In this document: piece by piece, positions 1 to 7,454 of the stretch
Layout: each line of letters starts with the position of its first letter
How positions within the stretch are numbered: position 1 is the first letter of the stretch
Source: Microbulbifer bruguierae
GTDB lineage: Bacteria > Pseudomonadota > Gammaproteobacteria > Pseudomonadales > Cellvibrionaceae
Length of the DNA stretch: 64,000 nt
NCBI RefSeq assembly: GCF_029869925.1
Contig: NZ_CP118605.1
Coordinates: 186,001 to 250,000, forward strand
Direction of reading: 5' to 3'
Translations under genes and position numbers: made by a program
Notes under the pieces: model-generated
Databases searched by the model: none
What the model was told of the DNA's origin: nothing
Seen by the model: only the letters and a program-made list of their open reading frames with translations

Positions 1-2
1 CC

Positions 3-473
3 ACGGAAATGGCCCGGGAACATGCCCGGCAGGCGCGGGAGCACGCCCGCGCGGCGCGGGATCTGGAGCGCAAGGCAGAGGTCTACGCCTATAACTACAG
101 CGACTCGGATGATTCTGACATTGCACTGGTTATTCCCGTGATTGCCATCCTGGCTGTTTTTGGTACCCCCATCCTGATTGTTTGGCTGGTCACCCGCAAC
201 AGCTATCGCAAAAAGCAGCTGGTGATGGAGAACATCAATCGTATGGTTTCCGAGGGGCGCGATATCCCGCCGGAGCTGCTGGACGCGCTGGAAGGAGAGA
301 GCACTGGGAGTACCAGGGACCGCGGATTTACCCTGATGGCTGTGGGCGCGGCAATCTTTATCTGGCTCACTGCCGCCGCCGGTGTGGGGGTGGGTAGCCT
401 GGGCCTGATCCCGCTGTTTATCGGTGTGGCACGCTATATCAACTGGAAGCTCGATCACCAGCAAGCAGGTTAA
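3..473 (+). CDS. DUF6249-like small membrane protein, 5' end outside the window
   Basis: The reading frame is open back to base 3, so the first in-frame ATG (base 9) may be internal and the true start lies upstream. The visible part has an Arg/Ala/His-rich helical stretch at residues 1-22 (counted from base 9). A hydrophobic segment follows at about 38-62, then a basic amphipathic stretch ending in a PPELLDAL motif, and two more hydrophobic segments at about 107-143. This layout matches small inner-membrane proteins of the DUF6249 type that often sit beside ECF sigma genes. It ends 12 bp before the sigma gene, so the two are probably cotranscribed. Function unknown. Confidence 0.7.
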   Translation, partial: TEMAREHARQAREHARAARDLERKAEVYAYNYSDSDDSDIALVIPVIAILAVFGTPILIVWLVTRNSYRKKQLVMENINRMVSEGRDIPPELLDALEGESTGSTRDRGFTLMAVGAAIFIWLTAAAGVGVGSLGLIPLFIGVARYINWKLDHQQAG

Positions 474-485
474 GGACGGCGACCC

Positions 486-1040
486 ATGAACCTCAATGAT
501 GAGGATCTGATCAGGCGCGTCGTCGATGACGGGGACCAGCGGGCTTACGCCCAGCTGGTTCGTCGCTATCAGTCACAGCTGCGATTCTCGCTTCGTCAGC
601 TGTGTGATGGCGACCAGGGGCTGGCCGACGATATGGCGCAGGAGGCCTTTATCAAGGCCTACAAGGCATTGCCTGCATTTCGGGGGGATGCGCGCTTCAG
701 TACCTGGCTGTACCGTATTGCCTACAATCTGGTCATGAGCTACAAACGCAAGAACGCACCGGATGTGGATCAGGATGCGGTTGACCGTGCCCAGGCTCAG
801 CAGAGCGTCGAAGAGGCGCAGCAGCTGGGTATGGCCAGAGATCTGAATACGGCGATGGGGGAGTTGAGTGAAGCCCAGCGGCAAGCGGTACATCTGTGTA
901 TGCAGCGCGGTTTTTCCCATGAGGAGGCTGCCAGTATTATGAAGTTGCCGCTAGGCACGGTAAAATCTCACGTTAATCGCGCAAGAGCCAAGTTGCAGAC
1001 GCTGCTTCAGGCCTGGCGGGAGGAGGTAGTCGGTGGCTGA
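486..1040 (+). CDS. ECF-type RNA polymerase sigma factor
   Basis: 184 residues, the usual length for an ECF sigma-70 factor. Region 2 spans about residues 20-90 and contains the DDMAQEAFIKAYKAL and FSTWLYRIAYN stretches that contact core RNAP and the -10 element. Region 4 spans about 122-176 and carries the helix-turn-helix signature LPLGTVKSHVNRARAKL. The start ATG follows an AAGGACGG ribosome site. The next gene starts inside its last codons (8-bp overlap), which indicates translational coupling. The signal it answers is not visible. No classical zinc anti-sigma (HxxxCxxC) is encoded here, so its control probably lies with the small membrane proteins on either side. Confidence 0.9.
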   Translation: MNLNDEDLIRRVVDDGDQRAYAQLVRRYQSQLRFSLRQLCDGDQGLADDMAQEAFIKAYKALPAFRGDARFSTWLYRIAYNLVMSYKRKNAPDVDQDAVDRAQAQQSVEEAQQLGMARDLNTAMGELSEAQRQAVHLCMQRGFSHEEAASIMKLPLGTVKSHVNRARAKLQTLLQAWREEVVGG

Positions 1041-1455
1041 TTTCAAACATCAATCAGCAGGTTCCCGGAACACAACGGGTGGTTCTACAGGTATGGTGAT
1101 CAAAGACGGTATTGTTCAGTCCGCGCACGGTGCCCTGGAGGGTGAGCCGGACTTTGATGCATGGCTGTCGCAGCAGTTGCAGTTCAGTGAGCCTCATCTC
1201 GATGATGACGGCTTTTGCGAGCGTGTTATGGCGGAACTGCCGCCGGTGCCGGCGAAGCGCGCCGAGCGTCGGGCGACCCGTTATCAGTACGCGGCCGTGG
1301 TCGCGGCGTCCGCCATTGTCTGCTGGCAGTTCCCCTTCGAACAGGTGCTCACGCAGGCAGCCCAGCAGAGTATCAGTCTCTACAGTCTCATGGGGTTGGG
1401 TATTCTCGGCTCCATCGCGGCCATGACTGGCGGTATCTTGGTAGCTCGGCGCTGA
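1033..1455 (+). CDS. Putative membrane anti-sigma-like protein
   Basis: GTG start with AGGAGG about 6 bases upstream, overlapping the end of the sigma gene by 8 bp. 140 residues. A soluble N-terminal part of about 80 residues includes FDAWLSQQL and DDGFCERVMAELP, a pattern common in short proteins paired with ECF sigmas. Two membrane segments follow at about 84-99 and 115-137, and it ends in basic residues. Gene position and topology (cytoplasmic N-terminus, membrane C-terminus) suggest that it restrains the sigma factor. That is inference: no known anti-sigma domain is recognisable and there are no zinc-binding cysteines. Confidence 0.6.
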   Translation: MADFKHQSAGSRNTTGGSTGMVIKDGIVQSAHGALEGEPDFDAWLSQQLQFSEPHLDDDGFCERVMAELPPVPAKRAERRATRYQYAAVVAASAIVCWQFPFEQVLTQAAQQSISLYSLMGLGILGSIAAMTGGILVARR

Positions 1456-1485
1456 TCTTTCCCCGTATCCGCTTTCCCAATAGCT

Positions 1486-1530
1486 GGGGCCGTTGTCTCA
1501 ACAGGCCCCGGACTCTTCTCTTCCTCTCAC
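1486..1530 (+). terminator. Probable terminator of the sigma operon
   Basis: GGGGCC-GTTG pairs with CAAC-A-GGCCCC around a TCT loop (bases 1486-1509), with one bulged A. A pyrimidine-rich stretch follows. It lies 30 bp after the last gene of the sigma operon and before the convergent lipoprotein gene. Confidence 0.5.
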
Positions 1531-1589
1531 TTTTACGTTTTGGTTCCATGTTCTCGAATTTAGGGAAGTTTGGCCCCGATCCCGGGGGC

Positions 1590-2123
1590 TTAGCGTTGGT
1601 ATTGCCCCAGATCTATCTCACCGCGTTTGGTTACGCGAATCGCGGGCAGAATGGACTGCCTCAATCCTAACTTTGCTTCCAGTTCGTAGGGCACGCTGTT
1701 TCCCTGCAGCCGAATGAGCTCTGCCGCTGCCATAAACGACCCCATGATGTTGGCCGAGGCGTCTACCACGATGGCGTCCTGACCGTAGGCTGGGATCACC
1801 GGCAGGTTACTCGATGTACCTGTGATCACCTTGTGGCCCGCCAATTTGAGGGTGTAGTACAGGCCGGACAGGGACAATTCACGGTTGTTGGGGTTGAACA
1901 CGCGCAGGTGGATGCGAAAACGCAGGTCGCCACTACCGTTGCCGGGCAGGGGTTCCAGCGCGGTTAGCTGCACTTCCGGCTTTTCAAACTCCGGCGACAG
2001 GGTGGCACAACCCGGTATAGACAAGGCCAACAGCAATAGTACAAACGCCCGTGTGCGCAGTGTGCCGGCGATGTCGACCAGATTTTTTCTATTCCACTTC
2101 ATATACAAGTACAAGCTATTCAA
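1590..2123 (-). CDS. LEA type 2 / WHy-domain lipoprotein
   Basis: 177 residues. The signal peptide ends in a lipobox, SIPGC, with Cys39 as the lipidation site. The rest (about 48-170) looks like a WHy/LEA14 beta-sandwich: it has RIHLRVFNPN followed by a hydrophobic core, a pattern shared by bacterial stress-associated LEA2 lipoproteins. The start shown is a TTG preceded by GGGGGA at good spacing; an ATG at base 2102 is the alternative and has a weaker ribosome site. It probably sits in the periplasm attached to a membrane. It is monocistronic and converges on the sigma operon. Confidence 0.75.
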   Translation of the reverse strand: MNSLYLYMKWNRKNLVDIAGTLRTRAFVLLLLALSIPGCATLSPEFEKPEVQLTALEPLPGNGSGDLRFRIHLRVFNPNNRELSLSGLYYTLKLAGHKVITGTSSNLPVIPAYGQDAIVVDASANIMGSFMAAAELIRLQGNSVPYELEAKLGLRQSILPAIRVTKRGEIDLGQYQR

Positions 2124-2410
2124 TGTGTTCCCCCGGTAATTAGTGGCCGCGTTGTTTCAGGTCTAGACCATTTCTGTGACGTCCGGTTCAGCGGTGGAGG
2201 GGTATCGGTACAGGATCCAGCGGTAGTAGTAGCGTACGGATTGGGTTCAACACAAGAATATCCGGCGGGGACTATACTCAGGTCGCGTTTCAGAACCTGT
2301 CGCTGAAGCGTCATCCAGGGTCTGCAGTGCCAAATATCGAATAACAAATATCTGGGTGGCGCACCACAGCTGCAAAGGCAATGAGCGGGGGCGTTTAAAA
2401 GGAGTATTCC

Positions 2411-3286
2411 GTGGAGTTTGCCGAACTTCAGCCGGACCTTCAGCAGTGGATCCGCGACGCGGTAAAAGCTGGCCAGCAGCCATCGGTGATGGTCGAGGCG
2501 CTGCTGCGAGCAGGTTACCAGCCCAGTATTTCTCGGGCGGTGAAGCAGTGCATCGCCGATTTTGGTGGAAGCGGAGACCCAGATTGCCGATTGCCCCGGG
2601 CGCAAGCGGATTCCGGTCAGCGCTTCCGTCTGTTCGAGCCGCAGACGAATAATATCCCTGTGGACACACAGCGGGTGGAAGTCCTGCTGTCGTTGCGCAG
2701 TCCCAATCTCATACTTTTTGGCAACCTTCTATCTGCCAGTGAGTGTAATGCCCTCATAGAGCTCTCTCGTCCACAATTGAAGCCATCCCGGGTGGTCAAC
2801 TCAGATAACGGCGCCTTTGATCTGGGGGAGGCGCGCACCAGTTATGGTGCCTGTTTTCAGCGGGCGGAATGTCCCTTGATTGCGGCGATTGAAAACCGTA
2901 TCGCCCGGTTGCTGGGGGTGTCGGCGCGAAGAGGGGAGCCACTACAGATTCTGCATTACGAGCGCGGAGCACAGTACAGGCCCCATTACGATTTTTTCAG
3001 CCCCGAACGAGCGGGTCATAGGGAGGTTTTGTCACATGGCGGGCAGCGTGTGGGCACCCTGATCATGTACCTTAATGACGTCGTCGCGGGAGGGGCAACG
3101 GTATTCCCAAAGCTGGCACTGGAAATTTTACCGAAAAAGGGGTGCGGTCTGTTTTTCTCGTATGCCAACGAACGTGGTGAACTGGATTACCAGACCCTGC
3201 ATGGAGGTAGCCCGGTAGGGGAGGGCGAGAAATGGATCGCGACCAAGTGGTTGCGCCAAGCGGATTATGTGACGGAAGAGGACTGA
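2411..3286 (+). CDS. 2OG-Fe(II) oxygenase, prolyl 4-hydroxylase-like
   Basis: 291 residues from a GTG start with AAGGAG upstream. The C-terminal half is a double-stranded beta-helix oxygenase of the prolyl 4-hydroxylase alpha-subunit type. Iron ligands are His192 and Asp194 (RPHYDFF) and His264. Lys274 (GEGEKWIATKW) is the likely 2-oxoglutarate anchor. The N-terminal 70 residues form a separate helical region common in bacterial members. The expected reaction is Fe(II)/2-oxoglutarate-dependent hydroxylation of a peptidyl residue; the substrate is unknown. No partner gene is obvious. Confidence 0.85.
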   Translation: MEFAELQPDLQQWIRDAVKAGQQPSVMVEALLRAGYQPSISRAVKQCIADFGGSGDPDCRLPRAQADSGQRFRLFEPQTNNIPVDTQRVEVLLSLRSPNLILFGNLLSASECNALIELSRPQLKPSRVVNSDNGAFDLGEARTSYGACFQRAECPLIAAIENRIARLLGVSARRGEPLQILHYERGAQYRPHYDFFSPERAGHREVLSHGGQRVGTLIMYLNDVVAGGATVFPKLALEILPKKGCGLFFSYANERGELDYQTLHGGSPVGEGEKWIATKWLRQADYVTEED

Positions 3287-3326
3287 CAACCTGGCTGGGA
3301 GCAGCGGCTGGACGATTTCGGCGGCT

Positions 3327-4334
3327 ATGTACTTTATGTTTCATTTTTTCACTTTCGGCTTTTCTTGCTTGAGCCCCGTGAGCTGCACCGTGCAGGCACA
3401 ACCCCCTGTCGACGACAAAACCAAAGAACTAGCCGAAACACTCGAACTGGCCAAGGTAGCGCCAACCTCGTTTTCCCATGTGCTTGAGGCGGTGACCGGA
3501 TCCATGCTGGATATCTGGAATGCTTTTCTCGGGCATATCCCGTTCTTCGTTGCCGGTTTGGTGATGCTGCTGCTGACCTGGGGGGTGTCTATTGTCGCCG
3601 GGAAATTTACCCGCCGTTTTGCCAGAAAAACCACCAAACGCTCATCCCTGCACGATCTGCTGGTGCGATTGACGAGAATCGTCATCTGGCTGCTGGGATT
3701 ATTGATTGCCGCGATGATCCTGTTTCCGGGGTTGACGCCGGCCAGGGCCCTGGGCGGATTGGGGTTGCTCTCGGTGGCGGTGGGATTTGCGTTCAAGGAT
3801 ATGTTTGAAAACTTCTTTGCCGGAATTCTGATCCTGTGGCGCTTTCCTTTCGAGGCGGGAGACGTCATCAAGTGCGAGCAGGTGGAGGGGCGGGTTGAGG
3901 CGGTAGAAGTGCGCAACACCACGATTCGCCGTACAACGGGAGAGCTGGTGATTGTGCCCAATCTGTTTCTGTTCAAGAATCCCTGTGAAATTCTTACGGA
4001 TCGCAACAAGCGGCGTTTTACCATTTATGTCGGCGTGGGATACGGCGAGGATGTGGACGCGGCGGTAAAAGTGATCGAGAACGCGGTTTTGGGCTGTGAA
4101 ATGGTCCGTGACGACGAGCCGATCCAGATTTTCCCCCGCGCGTTTGGGGACAGTAGCATCGATATTGAGGTCACATGGTGGGGTGGTTCTACGCCTCTGC
4201 AGGAGCGGGCATCCCGCGGCGAGGTAGTGACGGCTGTGAAGCGAGCTCTGGAGGACGCGGGGATTGAAATTCCGTTCCCGCATCGCACACTGACGATCAG
4301 GGATGCGACCGGGGTTTTGCAGAAAGAGGTCTGA
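3327..4334 (+). CDS. MscS-family small-conductance mechanosensitive channel
   Basis: 335 residues. A hydrophobic signal-like N-terminus precedes a short periplasmic stretch. Membrane helices lie at about 70-92, 112-133 and 138-170. The third is the Gly/Ala-rich pore helix (ALGGLGLLSVAVGFAFKD) diagnostic for MscS. The beta domain follows (PFEAGDVIKCEQVEGRVEAV) and then the alpha/beta C-terminal domain. It releases solutes on hypo-osmotic shock. It begins 40 bp after the oxygenase gene, so the two may share a transcript. The ribosome site is weak and the exact start is uncertain. Confidence 0.85.
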   Translation: MYFMFHFFTFGFSCLSPVSCTVQAQPPVDDKTKELAETLELAKVAPTSFSHVLEAVTGSMLDIWNAFLGHIPFFVAGLVMLLLTWGVSIVAGKFTRRFARKTTKRSSLHDLLVRLTRIVIWLLGLLIAAMILFPGLTPARALGGLGLLSVAVGFAFKDMFENFFAGILILWRFPFEAGDVIKCEQVEGRVEAVEVRNTTIRRTTGELVIVPNLFLFKNPCEILTDRNKRRFTIYVGVGYGEDVDAAVKVIENAVLGCEMVRDDEPIQIFPRAFGDSSIDIEVTWWGGSTPLQERASRGEVVTAVKRALEDAGIEIPFPHRTLTIRDATGVLQKEV

Positions 4335-4343
4335 GTGTATTTA

Positions 4344-4469
4344 ACACTGGGGGCTTTCTAAGCGCTGAGGGCTCTCTATGCGCTGAGGGCTCTCTATGCG
4401 CTGAGGGCTCTCTATGCGCCGAGGGCTCTCTATGCGCTGAGGGCTCTCCGTACACTGAGAGCACTGTAA
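4344..4469 (+). repeat. Seven tandem copies of an 18-bp unit
   Basis: Five central copies of GCGCTGAGGGCTCTCTAT start at 4362, 4380, 4398, 4416 and 4434. The fourth has one change and the fifth two. Diverged copies flank them at 4344-4361 and 4452-4469, both beginning with ACACTG. The array fills almost the whole gap between the convergent mscS and maiA genes. Identity is highest in the middle, as expected for a repeat that grows by slippage or unequal exchange. Confidence 0.95.
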
Positions 4470-4489
4470 TCGCTGTTAAATATTAGGTC

Positions 4490-5125
4490 TCAGAGTGTGC
4501 TGTCGGGCTGGTTTTCGGGGCGCGCTTTTTCAAATGCAGGCAGAGATGCGCAGGCTGCTGCAATCCGGGCAATATTGGGGTAGTTGTGCATTTCCATGCC
4601 GAAGCGTTCGGCATTGTAGATCTGCGGAATCAGGCAACATTCGAACAGGCCCGGTTCAGATCCGCTTACAAATTCGCCGCTCAGTCCGTCAAGCTGGATC
4701 TCCAGGGCCTGAAAGCCTCCATCGATCCAGTGGCGTATCCACGCCACTTTCTGCGTGTCGCTGGCGCCCAGTTCTGATTGCAGGTATTTGAGTATGCGCA
4801 GGTTTTGTACTGGTTGGATGTCACAGGCAACGTTGTAAGCCAGTGCGCGTACCCGGGCGCGATCAAGGGCATTGCGGGGTAACAGGGAGGGTTCTGGATA
4901 CTGCTCCTCCAGCCATTCCAGTATCGCGAGTGATTGCGTCAGAACGTCGCCCCCTTCGATCAGGGCTGGCACTAATCCCTGGGGGTTTAGCTGGCGATAC
5001 TCTGATTCCTGCTGTTCTCCCTTTAGCAGGTTTACCGGGTGGTATTCGTAATCCAGACCTTTCAAGTTGAGCGCAATACGTACCCGATAGCTGGCGGAGG
5101 AGCGAAAGTAGCCGTGCAGTTCCAT
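4490..5125 (-). CDS. maiA: Maleylacetoacetate isomerase (GST zeta class)
   Basis: 211 residues. The N-terminal thioredoxin fold contains SSASYRVRIALNLKG, the zeta-class glutathione-site motif with its catalytic Ser, followed by LNPQGLVPAL. The C-terminal helical domain includes the conserved ACDIQPVQNLR-type stretch. It isomerises maleylacetoacetate to fumarylacetoacetate using glutathione, the penultimate step of tyrosine/homogentisate breakdown. The usual partners fahA and hmgA are not adjacent, which is uncommon. The gene is transcribed away from the marR-aminotransferase block. Confidence 0.92.
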   Translation of the reverse strand: MELHGYFRSSASYRVRIALNLKGLDYEYHPVNLLKGEQQESEYRQLNPQGLVPALIEGGDVLTQSLAILEWLEEQYPEPSLLPRNALDRARVRALAYNVACDIQPVQNLRILKYLQSELGASDTQKVAWIRHWIDGGFQALEIQLDGLSGEFVSGSEPGLFECCLIPQIYNAERFGMEMHNYPNIARIAAACASLPAFEKARPENQPDSTL

Positions 5126-5239
5126 TCAATTGATTCCTGTCCATGCGCCCCTTTCTTGGGGGTGCAAGCTGGAGGTTGGGCAACCCGAAAGTGGCTCTGA
5201 TACGCTCGCGCAAATTGTTTGCGCGAAACAGCCTTTGGT

Positions 5240-5270
5240 CTGACAAAAATGGCGTCAAACCCCGTATAAT
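5240..5270 (+). promoter_or_regulatory. Strong sigma-70 promoter-like element with GC-rich discriminator
   Basis: A perfect TATAAT lies at 5265-5270, followed by GCGCGG. An upstream CTGACA lies at 5240-5245 (19-bp spacer), or GACAAA at 5242-5247 (17 bp). A consensus -10 plus a GC-rich discriminator is typical of stable-RNA and stringently controlled promoters, yet no tRNA or rRNA follows. Confidence 0.55.
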
Positions 5271-5276
5271 GCGCGG

Positions 5277-5423
5277 CCGATTTCGTCTGAGGTTGTACGG
5301 GTGTACCTGGTTATCGATCTATTCAACCGTGATCGCTGCCTTGGGAAGCCCTTCTGGTCGATTGGACGTGTTGATGAGCACCCGCATCGGCAGCCGTTGG
5401 GAGCCTGAGGCTGCCAAAATTTT
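5277..5423 (+). ncRNA. Candidate small RNA or marR leader with intrinsic terminator
   Basis: The promoter at 5240-5270 would start a transcript near 5277. It would end at a hairpin GGCAGCC (5389-5395) / GGCTGCC (5409-5415) followed by AAAATTTT (5416-5423). That gives an RNA of about 145 nt ending 85 bp before marR. No convincing ORF or tRNA fold is present inside. It could be a free small RNA or a leader that attenuates marR. Prediction rests only on promoter, hairpin and T-run. Confidence 0.35.
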
Positions 5424-5434
5424 CTGCGGCAGTG

Positions 5435-5468
5435 GTTACATTTGAAACCAATGTTAGTTACATTTGAA
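5435..5468 (+). promoter_or_regulatory. Direct repeat, candidate MarR operator
   Basis: The 12-mer GTTACATTTGAA occurs at 5435-5446 and again at 5457-5468, exactly 22 bp apart (two helical turns), ending 41 bp before the marR start codon. The first copy is embedded in a short dyad TGGTT...AACCA. Position and periodicity suit autoregulation by the downstream MarR protein. Confidence 0.4.
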
Positions 5469-5509
5469 TTCTGGTACAACCCCGTCCCTCAGCAGGTGAA
5501 TGAAGCGCG

Positions 5510-6031
5510 ATGACAATTGATAACACACGAAGCGAAACCGCAGAGCTGACTGATCCCATCGATGCGGTGCGTCCGGACGATCTGCGGCTGGAGAAATTTC
5601 TGCCGTACCGGTTGTCGGTACTTTCCAACCGCGTCAGTAATGCCATCGCGGATGCTTATAGCGCGCGCTTCGACCTCACTATCCCTGCCTGGCGCGTGAT
5701 GGCGATTCTCGGACGTTTTCCCGACCTGTCCGCAGCGGATCTGGTTGAGCAGACGGCGATGGACAAGGTTGCTATCAGCCGCGCGGTGTCCATTCTTATC
5801 AAGAACGACTACATCACCCGCAGCGAGGACCACGCCGACCGCCGCCGCCAGGTGTTAAACCTGTCGGAGCTCGGGCGGGATGTCTACGACCGCATCGTGC
5901 CGCTGGCGCAACAGTATGAAAATGACCTGATGAGCTCACTTTCCTCGGAAGAGCGCGGCCAGCTCGACAGCATTATTGAAAAGCTGATGGCGCGGGCGCA
6001 GGACTGGGAAAACCGCGGGCTGATTGACTAA
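5510..6031 (+). CDS. MarR-family transcriptional regulator
   Basis: 173 residues, a typical length. The winged helix-turn-helix lies at about residues 60-115: PDLSAADLVEQTAMDKVAISRAVSIL is the recognition region and DHADRRRQVLNLSELG the wing. Terminal helices would form the dimer interface. It lies between maiA (divergent) and an aromatic aminotransferase (same strand, 87 bp downstream), so it may control aromatic amino-acid turnover. The ligand is unknown. A 22-bp-spaced direct repeat just upstream is a candidate operator. Confidence 0.9.
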   Translation: MTIDNTRSETAELTDPIDAVRPDDLRLEKFLPYRLSVLSNRVSNAIADAYSARFDLTIPAWRVMAILGRFPDLSAADLVEQTAMDKVAISRAVSILIKNDYITRSEDHADRRRQVLNLSELGRDVYDRIVPLAQQYENDLMSSLSSEERGQLDSIIEKLMARAQDWENRGLID

Positions 6032-6118
6032 GCCAATCGCTCGCCTGTCGTCATTCCCGCGAATTTTTCAGAAGGCGCCCTGACACACGTGCGCCTCGTC
6101 GAATTACCAGGAGTTACC

Positions 6119-7315
6119 ATGTTTGATCATTTGCACAGCCTGCCCGCGGATCCGATTCTGGGGCTGCTGGCCAGCTATCGCGCAGACACCAATCCACACA
6201 AAATTGATCTGGGCGTTGGTGTGTATAAAGACGAAGCGGGCCATACCCCGGTTCTGCAGGCAGTGAAAGAAGCGGAAACCCGTCTGTTGCAGAGCGAGGA
6301 AACAAAGGCCTATGTCGGGCCTGCGGGCACGCCGGAATTCAATACCGGCATGCAGGAGCTGGTATTGGGCGCTGGCCACCCGGCACTGGTGGGGAACCGT
6401 GTGCGCTCCGCGCAAACCCCTGGTGGTTGTGGCGCACTGCGCGTACTGGCGGAATTTACAAACCGGGCCAAAGCCGGCGCGACTATCTGGGTGAGCGATC
6501 CTACCTGGGCCAACCATGTGCCCCTGCTGGGCAATGCGGGTCTGCAGATTAAGAGTTACCCCTACTATGACCGCGCCACCAGCAGTCTCCGGTTCGACGC
6601 CATGGTGGAAACCCTCAAGAATGTCGGCGAGGGCGATCTGGTGCTGTTTCACGCGTGCTGCCACAACCCCTGCGGTGCGGATCTCAGTCGTGAACAGTGG
6701 AAAGTACTGGCTGAAATGGCTCAGAAACAGGGCTTCACACCATTTATCGATATGGCCTATCAGGGCTTCGGGGAGAGTCTGGAGGCGGATGCCTACGGTC
6801 TGCGCCTGATGGCAGAATCTGTGCCGGAAGTTCTTGTGGCCGCGTCCTGCTCGAAAAATTTTGGCCTGTATCGCGAGCGCGTCGGCCTCGCTATGGTGAT
6901 CTACAGCGACGCCGCGGCGGCGGATCGCGGTCAGAGTCAGCTGCTGAATGTGGTGCGCGGCAACTATTCCATGCCTCCGAATCACGGTGGTGCGATTGTG
7001 GAGTCGATTCTTACCGACGCCGGACTAAGGGCAAACTGGGAGGCAGAGCTGACCGAAATGCGCGAACGCATCAATAGCTTGCGTGCAGGTCTGGTTGAGA
7101 GTCTGCAGATTGCCGGTGCCGTTGGCGACTTCAGTTTTATCCGGCAGCAGAAGGGCATGTTCTCGTTTCTGGGGATTAATCCTGAACAGGTGCAGAAGCT
7201 GCAACAGAAATATTCTATTTATATGGTAGATTCCAGCCGCATTAGTATTGCTGGTCTGAGTCAGAGCAATATGGCGTATTTCTGTCAGTCCGTTACTGAA
7301 GTCCTGGAGTCCTGA
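6119..7315 (+). CDS. tyrB: Aromatic amino acid aminotransferase
   Basis: 398 residues from the ATG with CAGGAG seven bases upstream; an in-frame GTG 30 bp earlier lacks a ribosome site. Class I aminotransferase fold. Lys246 in SCSKNFGLYRERVG is the expected PLP Schiff-base lysine, and the FHACCHNPCGADLS stretch holds the conserved Asn-Pro. It is closest to the AspC/TyrB group, which moves amino groups between aspartate, tyrosine or phenylalanine and 2-oxoglutarate. Aspartate versus aromatic preference cannot be settled from sequence. The DAHP synthase gene downstream favours an aromatic role. Confidence 0.85.
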   Translation: MFDHLHSLPADPILGLLASYRADTNPHKIDLGVGVYKDEAGHTPVLQAVKEAETRLLQSEETKAYVGPAGTPEFNTGMQELVLGAGHPALVGNRVRSAQTPGGCGALRVLAEFTNRAKAGATIWVSDPTWANHVPLLGNAGLQIKSYPYYDRATSSLRFDAMVETLKNVGEGDLVLFHACCHNPCGADLSREQWKVLAEMAQKQGFTPFIDMAYQGFGESLEADAYGLRLMAESVPEVLVAASCSKNFGLYRERVGLAMVIYSDAAAADRGQSQLLNVVRGNYSMPPNHGGAIVESILTDAGLRANWEAELTEMRERINSLRAGLVESLQIAGAVGDFSFIRQQKGMFSFLGINPEQVQKLQQKYSIYMVDSSRISIAGLSQSNMAYFCQSVTEVLES

Positions 7316-7344
7316 CAGGAGCGCTTGCAGCCGTCCTGATAAGT

Positions 7345-7370
7345 GCGGCAGCGCGCTGCCGCTTACAAAA
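7345..7370 (+). terminator. Probable terminator after the aminotransferase gene
   Basis: GCGGCAGC (7345-7352) pairs perfectly with GCTGCCGC (7355-7362). ACAAAATTTT follows at once. It lies 30 bp after the stop codon. Confidence 0.5.
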
Positions 7371-7454
7371 TTTTCCTCCCGGTGCATCTGCCTGTGGTGC
7401 GCCCGCTCAGTAAATTTGATGTTGAGCCGAATAAGGAAGTTGAGGTAGAAGCCC

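Noticed and set aside
4344..4469. CRISPR array
   Set aside because: Units are contiguous with no unique spacers and no cas genes nearby.
5240..5300. tRNA gene after the stable-RNA-like promoter
   Set aside because: No acceptor stem, T-loop GTTCRA motif or CCA found downstream.
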